From Clostridiales bacterium (GTDB taxonomy: Bacteria > Bacillota > Clostridia > WRLR01): a stretch of 11,338 bases of DNA. The translations under genes and the position numbers were made by a program. The stretch's first letter is position 1; each line of letters starts with the position of its first letter. The notes under the pieces were generated by a model. That model saw nothing but the letters and a program-made list of their open reading frames with translations, was not told the origin of the DNA and ran no database searches. Below, piece after piece: positions 1 to 5,129 of the stretch. The stretch is taken from assembly GCA_031287655.1 (NCBI GenBank), contig JAITSR010000074.1:1-11338 (forward strand), given 5' to 3'.

Positions 1-60
1 CTTGAACAATGGGCAAAAATCCGCAGCGCGCTGTGACAGATACGCGCGCGAGCGGACTGC

Positions 61-81
61 GAGCGACGAGCGACGAGCGAC
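61..81. repeat. 7-bp tandem repeat, three copies
   Basis: Three perfect head-to-tail copies of GAGCGAC lie just upstream of the -35 box of the ddl promoter. A related GCGAGCG string precedes them. Bases 1-87 otherwise show no credible gene. The unit is not a multiple of three, in keeping with a non-coding position. A regulatory role is possible from location only. Confidence 0.8.
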
Positions 82-87
82 GGCGCG

Positions 88-116
88 TTGAACGGGGGGC
101 GCGTCTGTGGTAAAAT
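88..116 (+). promoter_or_regulatory. Sigma-A-like promoter for ddl
   Basis: A -35 box TTGAAC (88-93) and a -10 box TAAAAT (111-116) are separated by exactly 17 bp, and a TG lies one base before the -10 box (extended -10). Predicted transcription start is near 123, giving a leader of about 60 nt before the ddl start codon. Inferred from consensus match only. Confidence 0.6.
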
Positions 117-184
117 AGGATATGGGCAAGAGCCGGGCGTATTTTTGATACGAATAAACATTCTAAAGAAGAAGGCATCTGGGT

Positions 185-1345
185 ATGAACATCGTTGTTT
201 TGGCGGGGGGGCTGAGCCCGGAGCGCGACGTGTCGCTGTCGTCCGGCTGCCTGATCGCGAACGCGCTGATTGAGAACGGCCACCGCGTATTGCTCGCGGA
301 TGTGTATATGGGCGTCGGAGGGGACGTCGGAGGAATCGGCGGCGCGGCCCGTACCGGTGGTCTCGGCGCTGTCGATGGTGTCGGCGCTGCCGATGGCGTT
401 ATCGGCGCCGGTGACGCCGACGGCGGGGCGCGCGGCTTTGAACAGGCCTATCAGGCGCACCGCAGGGAGCGCTACGAATATCGGATACCCGAGGCGGAAC
501 CCGATTTGGCCGCACTGGCCGCCGCGCGCGGGGGCGGTCCCGCGCTGATTGAGGAAAGCATCCTGCCGATTTGCGTGGGCGCGGACGTGGTCTTTCTCGC
601 GCTGCACGGCTCGATCGGCGAAAACGGGCAGCTTCAAGCCGCGCTCGACCTCCACGGCGTCCGCTACACGGGGACGGGCTTTACGGGGAGTCTGCTCGCG
701 ATGGACAAGCCCCTCTCAAAGGAACTCATGCGTTTTCATGGGATCGACACGCCGGATTGGGGTATCTATAATATCGCGGACGGCGCGCCGCCCCCCGGCG
801 GTCTGACGTTCCCCTGCGTCATAAAACCCTGCGCGTGCGGGTCCAGCATCGGCGTTTCGATTGTCAAAAGCGCCGCCGAGTTTACCGCGGCGCTGGCCTA
901 CGCGGGAAAATACGAGGACCGGGTGATGATCGAGCAAATGATCCCGGGGCGCGAATTTTCGATCGGCATCCTCGGAAGCGAGGCGCTTCCCCCGATCGAG
1001 ATTATCCCGAAAGCGGGTTTTTACGATTACAAGAACAAGTACCAGCCGGGGCTGACGGAGGAAGTCTGTCCCGCGGAGCTCCCCGCCGGGCTTTCGCGCG
1101 CCATGCAGGAGACGGCGCTGCGCGTCCACGCCGCGCTGCGGCTCGGGGACTACTCCCGGATCGATTTTATCTTAGACGGAGCGGGTCGGTGGTTCTGCCT
1201 TGAGGCCAATACGCTCCCCGGCATGACGCCGACGAGCCTTTTGCCGCAGGAGGCGCGGGCTGTCGGCATCCCCTACAACGCGCTATGCGAACGCCTTGTG
1301 AAACTGGCCTGTGAACGGGAGCGGCTATCGCCTGAACGGGGATAG
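185..1345 (+). CDS. ddl: D-alanine--D-alanine ligase (ATP-grasp) with low-complexity insert
   Basis: Cytoplasmic ligase joining two D-alanines with ATP for peptidoglycan precursor synthesis. The 386-residue product shows the Ddl landmarks in order: N-terminal VVLAGGLSPERDVSL with the D-Ala-contacting Glu13; HGSIGENG (141-148); MDKPLSK (173-179); the ATP-binding VIKPCACGSSIGVS (212-225, Lys214); the lid GFYDYKNKY (278-286); and the metal-binding end LEANTLPGMTPTS (339-351). The ATG at 185 follows AAGAAGG with 9-nt spacing, and the beginning matches the family. Residues about 43-83 are a Gly/Ala/Asp/Val-rich stretch, partly an 18-bp DNA repeat, between the first Rossmann strand-helix unit and the rest of the N domain. 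Typical Ddl proteins, as I recall them, have no such segment, and it accounts for the slightly long protein. All recognisable catalytic elements remain, so it is probably active. The sortase gene follows after 79 bp and may be co-transcribed. Confidence 0.93.
   Translation: MNIVVLAGGLSPERDVSLSSGCLIANALIENGHRVLLADVYMGVGGDVGGIGGAARTGGLGAVDGVGAADGVIGAGDADGGARGFEQAYQAHRRERYEYRIPEAEPDLAALAAARGGGPALIEESILPICVGADVVFLALHGSIGENGQLQAALDLHGVRYTGTGFTGSLLAMDKPLSKELMRFHGIDTPDWGIYNIADGAPPPGGLTFPCVIKPCACGSSIGVSIVKSAAEFTAALAYAGKYEDRVMIEQMIPGREFSIGILGSEALPPIEIIPKAGFYDYKNKYQPGLTEEVCPAELPAGLSRAMQETALRVHAALRLGDYSRIDFILDGAGRWFCLEANTLPGMTPTSLLPQEARAVGIPYNALCERLVKLACERERLSPERG
363..419 (+). repeat. 18-bp in-frame tandem repeat inside ddl
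   Basis: Copies at 363-380 and 381-398 differ at 2 of 18 bases and encode the six-residue units GAVDGV and GAADGV, read with a one-base phase shift. A decayed third copy (about 402-419) encodes the following Gly/Ala/Asp stretch. The unit is six codons, so copy-number change would keep the frame. It lies inside the low-complexity insert of the ligase. Confidence 0.75.
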
Positions 1346-1424
1346 TGGTCGCGGCGGTCGCGGCGGCGAAGACAGCGGAGACGACAGCACAGCGGACGAC
1401 AGCGGATTTGGAGGCGACTCGGCG

Positions 1425-2654
1425 GTGGCAAAACTCAAAAGCCATTTTCTGAACGGTTTGGCGGTCTTATTGATCGCCGCCGGATTGTTCATGATCTATC
1501 AGACCTATCTGCATGACAACAGGCCGATCGTCGAAAAGCCGGTTGTGGCCGCGGCGCTCGGCGGGCGCGCCGACGAAGCGGGCGGCGCGGATACGGTTGC
1601 ATCCGATCCGAACGCGGCCGGGTCCGCATCGGCGGCGGGATCCGATTTGACGGGGGACGCCGCGGGCGGCACGACTTCGGGGCCGGCGGCGGCCGACGTC
1701 GGCGGCGGTAGCTTGTCATCGGCCGCCGGAGCGGCTCAAACGCCGCCGGACACCGCCGAAACGACCGGGACCGGCGCGCTGCCGACCGGCAAAATCACCG
1801 TCGGCGCGGCCAAGTCCGGCACGGCCTTTGCCTATATGACCGCAGCCGACATCGCTTTTGCTTATACGACCCTGCTCAACTCGTTCAAAACCGGCCCGGC
1901 CTTTACGTCAGAGTCAGCTCCCGGCATATCCGATACCGACGCGTCCGACGGCGGCGCGCCCGACACCGACCAACCCAACGCCGACGGGTCCGGCGCCGAC
2001 AGCCCCGCCCAACCCGTCAGCCGCGAGCCCCGCGCGAGCTTTGCCAAACTACTCGAGCGCAACCCTGACGTGGCCGGTTGGATCAACATCGGCGACACAA
2101 AAATCGACTACGAAGTGATGTACGACGGTACGCATTACTATCTGAAGCACGACATTGACCGCCGGGAGCTCGTCGCGGGCAGCATCTATATGGACCCGTC
2201 CAACAATCCCGCGCGGGATAACTATAACACGCTGCTGCACGGCCATCACATGAAAAACGGGACGATGTTCAAGGACGTCGTAAAGTACAAGGGGAAGACT
2301 TTTTTCAAGGATCACCGGCTGATCCAGTTCAACACGCTGTATGACGATATGATCTGGGAGGTCTTTTCCGTATATGTGCTCAACGCGGACAATGAGACGA
2401 TCACCACATATTATAAGGACGCCGGGGCGTTCCTCGCGGCGGCAAATCAATATAAGGAGCGGTCGATGTTCCCGGCGGACGGGCTTGAATTTACGGAGAA
2501 GGACAGGATTCTGACGCTTTCGACATGCAGCTATGAGACGCCAAACTCGCGCACGATCGTCCACGCGCGGCTCATTGCCAAAAACGGCGCGCTCGTGGCG
2601 AAGCCGACGGCAAACTACGCGGCGCTGGCAGGCCTCGCTCCCGCGGCCGAATAA
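1425..2654 (+). CDS. srtB: Class B sortase with long disordered stalk
   Basis: Membrane-anchored cysteine transpeptidase that cleaves a sorting signal in secreted proteins and links them to the cell wall or to each other. I place the start at GTG 1425 (409 residues) because GGAGG (1410-1414) sits 10 nt upstream and a type II anchor begins at once (hydrophobic residues about 6-29). An earlier in-frame GTG at 1311 overlaps ddl and lacks a ribosome binding site. Residues about 35-203 are a Gly/Ala/Asp/Ser/Thr/Pro-rich stalk. The sortase domain (about 204-400) shows NPDVAGWI, HGHHMKNGTMF with likely catalytic His274, TLSTC with Cys368, and Arg376 in SRTIVHARL. The GHH..GTMF and TLSTC contexts fit class B better than class A. 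No obvious sorting-signal substrate is encoded nearby, so its target is unknown. The 79 bp before the start are themselves GACAGCGG-rich and repetitive. Confidence 0.9.
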   Translation: MAKLKSHFLNGLAVLLIAAGLFMIYQTYLHDNRPIVEKPVVAAALGGRADEAGGADTVASDPNAAGSASAAGSDLTGDAAGGTTSGPAAADVGGGSLSSAAGAAQTPPDTAETTGTGALPTGKITVGAAKSGTAFAYMTAADIAFAYTTLLNSFKTGPAFTSESAPGISDTDASDGGAPDTDQPNADGSGADSPAQPVSREPRASFAKLLERNPDVAGWINIGDTKIDYEVMYDGTHYYLKHDIDRRELVAGSIYMDPSNNPARDNYNTLLHGHHMKNGTMFKDVVKYKGKTFFKDHRLIQFNTLYDDMIWEVFSVYVLNADNETITTYYKDAGAFLAAANQYKERSMFPADGLEFTEKDRILTLSTCSYETPNSRTIVHARLIAKNGALVAKPTANYAALAGLAPAAE

Positions 2655-2725
2655 GCGTGGTTGAATAAGCGTGGTTGAATAAGCGTGGTTGAATAAGCGT
2701 GGTTGAATAAGCGTGGTTGAATAAG
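2649..2725. repeat. 14-bp tandem repeat over the sortase stop codon
   Basis: Five perfect head-to-tail copies of GAATAAGCGTGGTT (2649-2718) are followed by a seven-base partial copy (2719-2725). The sortase TAA stop (2652-2654) is inside the first copy. Because 14 is not a multiple of three, the TAA of successive copies falls in all three forward frames (2652, 2666, 2680). The stretch therefore acts as a redundant stop block. Perfect identity suggests recent expansion, provided the assembly is correct here. Confidence 0.95.
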
Positions 2726-2730
2726 TTGGC

Positions 2731-2778
2731 AAAAAAAGGTGACAAAAGTCTGCCCGAAAAGGGGGGAACGGGCAGACT
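2731..2778 (-). terminator. Rho-independent terminator for hemerythrin
   Basis: A perfect 10-bp stem (AGTCTGCCCG at 2747-2756 and CGGGCAGACT at 2769-2778) encloses a 12-nt loop. Read on the minus strand it is followed by TTTGTCACC and then a run of seven T (plus-strand A run 2731-2737). The plus strand has no T run after the stem. Direction therefore fits the minus-strand hemerythrin gene, ending about 84 bp after its stop codon. The stem might still slow transcripts arriving from the sortase side. Confidence 0.75.
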
Positions 2779-2861
2779 CTCGTCATGGAAGATGGAGCAG
2801 GTACATAAGTATGATGGAAGCGGTTTTTACACCGCCGGGGGTTGGCTATCCTGTTTTTTGA

Positions 2862-3269
2862 TCAAGCGGCGTGCTGCTTGATGTGCGCGGCGACTTTTTT
2901 ATCCTCGCGCTGGATGTGGGTGACAAGCCAGCCGCCCACGCCGGTGTTGACCTTTGCGACGAGCGCGACCGTCGGACCGTCGGCTTTCAGTTGTCGGGCA
3001 AGATCGGCGACCGTCCGCTTAAAGCCTTCATGCAGATTCTTGTGGTTCGGGTAATCGGGGTATTTGTACTGTTGCTGCAGCTTTTCCTCGTCCCCAAAGT
3101 GCTTTGCCGTATAGTCCGCGAGGAACGTCATCGTCTTGTCAAGCGCGTCCCGCCCGTGCCCGCTCGCGCAGGCGTCCAACAGCGCGTTAATCGCCTGAAA
3201 CAACTGCTTGTGCTGCGTGTCGATCATCTGATTCCCGGTCGCCCAATCCTCTGTCCAAATATATGCCAT
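2862..3269 (-). CDS. Bacteriohemerythrin
   Basis: A small (135-residue) cytoplasmic non-heme di-iron protein that reversibly binds O2. In anaerobes the family is linked to oxygen sensing, scavenging or delivery. All seven expected iron ligands are visible: His20 (DTQHKQLF), His57 and Glu61 (KHFGDEEKL), His76 and His80 (NHKNLHEGF), and His118 and Asp123 (HIQRED). Length is normal for a single-domain, free-standing member with no attached signalling domain. The start is well supported by AGGAGGG (3279-3285 on the plus strand) 9 nt upstream. It is transcribed alone, divergently from the fumarase genes, with its own terminator. Class I fumarases carry an oxygen-sensitive [4Fe-4S] cluster, so the shared divergent region could reflect a common oxygen or redox theme. 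That link is inference only. Confidence 0.95.
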   Translation of the reverse strand: MAYIWTEDWATGNQMIDTQHKQLFQAINALLDACASGHGRDALDKTMTFLADYTAKHFGDEEKLQQQYKYPDYPNHKNLHEGFKRTVADLARQLKADGPTVALVAKVNTGVGGWLVTHIQREDKKVAAHIKQHAA

Positions 3270-3290
3270 TGTCTCATGCCCTCCTGTTAA

Positions 3291-3314
3291 TGCTTGCTCA
3301 TATTTTTGCTTGCT
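3291..3314. repeat. Direct repeat TGCTTGCT in hemerythrin leader
   Basis: TGCTTGCT occurs at 3291-3298 and again at 3307-3314, 16 bp start to start, in the untranslated leader of the hemerythrin gene. The arrangement could be an operator or a chance feature. No known binding motif is recognised. Confidence 0.35.
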
Positions 3315-3351
3315 TTATGCCGCCGCACAACTTATGATCGATTGTTCTTAA

Positions 3352-3380
3352 TATATACCACCTAAAAAACTCCGAAAACA
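3352..3380 (-). promoter_or_regulatory. Possible extended -10 promoter for hemerythrin
   Basis: On the minus strand TGG-TATATA (-10 at 3352-3357) follows a weak -35, TGTTTT (3375-3380), with 17-bp spacing. It lies in the AT-rich stretch between the divergent genes and would give a leader of about 75 nt. The -35 is poor, so the call rests on the extended -10 and the position. Confidence 0.35.
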
Positions 3381-3385
3381 CTTTT

Positions 3386-3415
3386 TTGAAAATATTTTTT
3401 TTGATATGATATAAA
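3386..3415 (+). promoter_or_regulatory. Promoter for fumarase operon
   Basis: TTGAAA (3386-3391) and TATAAA (3410-3415) are 18 bp apart in AT-rich DNA that contrasts sharply with the surrounding GC-rich genes. Predicted transcription starts near 3422, about 22 nt before the ATG at 3445. This favours that codon over the in-frame ATG at 3424, which would be nearly leaderless. Confidence 0.5.
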
Positions 3416-3444
3416 TAAGACATATGACGACGTATGGAGATATT

Positions 3445-4287
3445 ATGAGAGAGATTTCAGCCGATTTGGTAGTCGAGACCGTTCGCGCGCTCTGCATCGA
3501 GGCGAATCAGACGCTGCCCGCGGACGTCTCGCGGCGTATATCCGCATGCCGCGAACGCGAGCCGTGGCCGTCCGCGCGCGCGACGCTGGAGATATTGGGG
3601 CAAAACGCCGAAATCGCGCGCGACGAGCAAGTCCCGCTCTGTCAGGACACGGGCATGGCCTGTGTTTTCCTCGAGGTCGGGCAGGACGTACACATCTTCG
3701 GAATGGGCCTTAGGGAGGCCGTCGACGAGGGTGTGCGGCGCGGGTACGCGGACGGCGCTCTGCGAAAGTCGATCGTCGCGGACCCGCTGCGCCGCGCGAA
3801 TACGCGCGACAACACGCCCGCGATGCTCCACACCGACATCGTGCCGGGCGACCGGCTCACCGTGACCGTCGCGCCAAAGGGCATAGGCTCGGAGAACATG
3901 AGTCGGCTTGTTATGCTGCCGCCCTCGGCGGGGGAGGCGGGCGTCAAGGATTTTGTGGTCGAGACGGTCCGGCTCGCGGGCCCGAACCCCTGCCCGCCGG
4001 TCGTCGTCGGCGTCGGGATCGGCGGTTCCTTTGACCTCGTCGCCGCGCTGGCCAAAAAGGCGCTGCTCCGCCCGCTCGACAGTCCGAACCCGGACGCCTT
4101 TTACGCCGGGATCGAGGCGGAGCTGCTCGGTCGGATCAACGCGCTCGGCATCGGCCCGCAGGGCTTCGGGGGGAAGACGACCGCGCTCGGCGTCAACATT
4201 GAGGTCTATCCGACGCATATCGCGGGACTGCCGGTCGCGGTCAACATCAACTGCCACGTCACGCGCCGCGCCCACGCCGTATTATAG
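3445..4287 (+). CDS. Fumarate hydratase class I, alpha subunit
   Basis: The alpha (N-terminal, iron-sulfur) subunit of a two-subunit class I hydro-lyase interconverting fumarate and malate in the cytoplasm. The 280 residues match the family throughout. The three likely [4Fe-4S] ligands are Cys66 (PLCQDTGMAC), Cys183 (NPCPPVVVGVGIGG) and Cys270 (NINCHVTRR). RDNTPAMLHTDIVPGD (121-136) and PKGIGSENMSRL (144-155) are also diagnostic. I chose ATG 3445, preceded by GGAGA, since the product then begins MREIS as relatives do. An in-frame ATG at 3424 would add seven residues. The beta subunit follows after 76 bp. Tartrate dehydratase (TtdA) and related hydro-lyases share this fold, but without a tartrate gene context fumarase is the better call. 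No low-complexity insert is present here, unlike in the partner subunit. Confidence 0.93.
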   Translation: MREISADLVVETVRALCIEANQTLPADVSRRISACREREPWPSARATLEILGQNAEIARDEQVPLCQDTGMACVFLEVGQDVHIFGMGLREAVDEGVRRGYADGALRKSIVADPLRRANTRDNTPAMLHTDIVPGDRLTVTVAPKGIGSENMSRLVMLPPSAGEAGVKDFVVETVRLAGPNPCPPVVVGVGIGGSFDLVAALAKKALLRPLDSPNPDAFYAGIEAELLGRINALGIGPQGFGGKTTALGVNIEVYPTHIAGLPVAVNINCHVTRRAHAVL

Positions 4288-4363
4288 AGCCGCGCGCGCC
4301 GGGGCGGACTCGAGAGTGTATTCGGAAAGTCTATTAACCGACTCGATGGAAGGGGAACGGAAA

Positions 4364-5110
4364 ATGGCCGAAACAATGGGGTCTGACAAAAAAACATGCG
4401 ACGCGATTCGCGTCACGACCCCGCTCACGCGGGAGGCCGCGCTGGCGCTGCGCGCCGGGGACGCCGTGCTGATCAGCGGCACGATTTACACGGCGCGGGA
4501 CGCCGCCCACGCCCGCCTCGTCGAGCTGCTCGACGCCGACAAAGCCGACCGTGGCGACAACGCCGACCATGGCGACAGCGCGAACCGTGCCGACCGTGAC
4601 GCCAGAACAGGCCGCGCCGCCGATGCCGTCTGCGCGACCGAACCCACGGCCCGCTTCCCGTTCCCAATCCGGGACGCGATCCTCTACTATGTCGGCCCGA
4701 CGCCCGCCAAGCCGGGGCAGGTGATCGGCTCCGCGGGGCCGACGACGAGCTATCGCATGGACGCCTATGCCCCGCGCCTGATCGAACTCGGGCTGCGCGG
4801 CATGATCGGGAAGGGACGGCGCTCAGCGCAGGTCGTGGAGTGCATGAAACGCTGCGGCGCGGTCTACTTCGGGGCGGTCGGCGGGGCCGCCGCGCTGTTG
4901 TCCAAGCATATCACCGCGTCGCGGGTCGTCTGCTACGAGGATTTGGGCGCGGAGGCAATTCACGAGCTGCGCGTCGAGGACTTCCCCGCGACCGTCGTGA
5001 TTGACGCTCTGGGCGGCGACCTTTATGACATCGGCGTCCAAAACTATCTCGACTTCGCCGCCGCCCACGCGCTCGCCGCACCGCCGCCCGGGGCGCTCCC
5101 GGCGCTTTAG
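4364..5110 (+). CDS. Fumarate hydratase class I, beta subunit, with insert
   Basis: The C-terminal-domain (beta) partner of the preceding alpha subunit, completing the class I fumarase. Conserved segments are RAGDAVLISGTIYTARDAAH (30-49), ILYYVGPTPAKPGQVIGSAG (106-125), PTTSYRMDAYAP (126-137), GMIGKGRRS (146-154), VGGAAALL (172-179) and YEDLGAEAI (191-199). The start ATG 4364 has AAGGGG 8 nt upstream. An in-frame ATG six codons earlier lacks such a site. At 248 residues it is longer than the roughly 185-200 I expect. The excess maps to about residues 57-96, an Asp/Ala/Arg/Asn/Gly-rich stretch built partly from an 18-bp repeat, placed between the DAAH helix and the PFPIRDAILYYVG strand. That position is probably a surface loop, so activity may be kept. 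A terminator-like hairpin overlaps its end. Confidence 0.92.
   Translation: MAETMGSDKKTCDAIRVTTPLTREAALALRAGDAVLISGTIYTARDAAHARLVELLDADKADRGDNADHGDSANRADRDARTGRAADAVCATEPTARFPFPIRDAILYYVGPTPAKPGQVIGSAGPTTSYRMDAYAPRLIELGLRGMIGKGRRSAQVVECMKRCGAVYFGAVGGAAALLSKHITASRVVCYEDLGAEAIHELRVEDFPATVVIDALGGDLYDIGVQNYLDFAAAHALAAPPPGALPAL
4544..4597 (+). repeat. 18-bp in-frame tandem repeat inside fumarase beta
   Basis: Copies at 4544-4561 and 4562-4579 (GCCGACCRTGGCGACARC, 2 of 18 differ) and a decayed third at 4580-4597 encode ADRGDN, ADHGDS and ANRADR. The unit is exactly six codons and is in frame. It forms the core of the insert in the beta subunit. Its sequence differs from the 18-bp repeats in ddl and in the C39-like gene. 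Confidence 0.85.
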
Positions 5111-5122
5111 GCGGTATTTTTT
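5080..5122 (+). terminator. Probable terminator of fumarase operon
   Basis: ACCGCC (5080-5085) can pair with GGCGGT (5110-5115), and an inner GCGC/GCGC helix can form in the 24-nt interior. The stem is followed by A and a run of six T (5117-5122), then another T run. It overlaps the beta-subunit stop codon and ends just before the convergent TPR gene ends. The large interior makes the structure less certain. Confidence 0.45.
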
Positions 5123-5129
5123 GGTGTTT

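Noticed and set aside
88..273. Small plus-strand open frame before and overlapping ddl
   Set aside because: It begins at a TTG inside the predicted -35 box, overlaps the strong ddl start by about 90 bp, and has no recognisable features.
1311..1424. Upstream GTG start for sortase overlapping ddl
   Set aside because: No ribosome binding site precedes it, and it would put a Gly/Asp-rich stretch before the membrane anchor; GTG 1425 has GGAGG at good spacing.
2649..2725. CRISPR-like array
   Set aside because: The 14-bp units are directly adjacent with no spacers, and no cas genes are nearby.
2049..2786. Minus-strand open frame running through the 14-bp repeats and the sortase
   Set aside because: It is antisense to the well-supported sortase, begins inside the hairpin region, and gains length only because the repeat lacks stops in that frame.
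2820..2835. Short hairpin GCGGT/ACCGC after hemerythrin
   Set aside because: The 5-bp stem has no T run after it on the minus strand, and a far better terminator lies just beyond.
3457..4275. Long minus-strand open frame antisense to fumarase alpha
   Set aside because: The plus-strand product matches a conserved enzyme along its whole length; the antisense frame has no recognisable motif.
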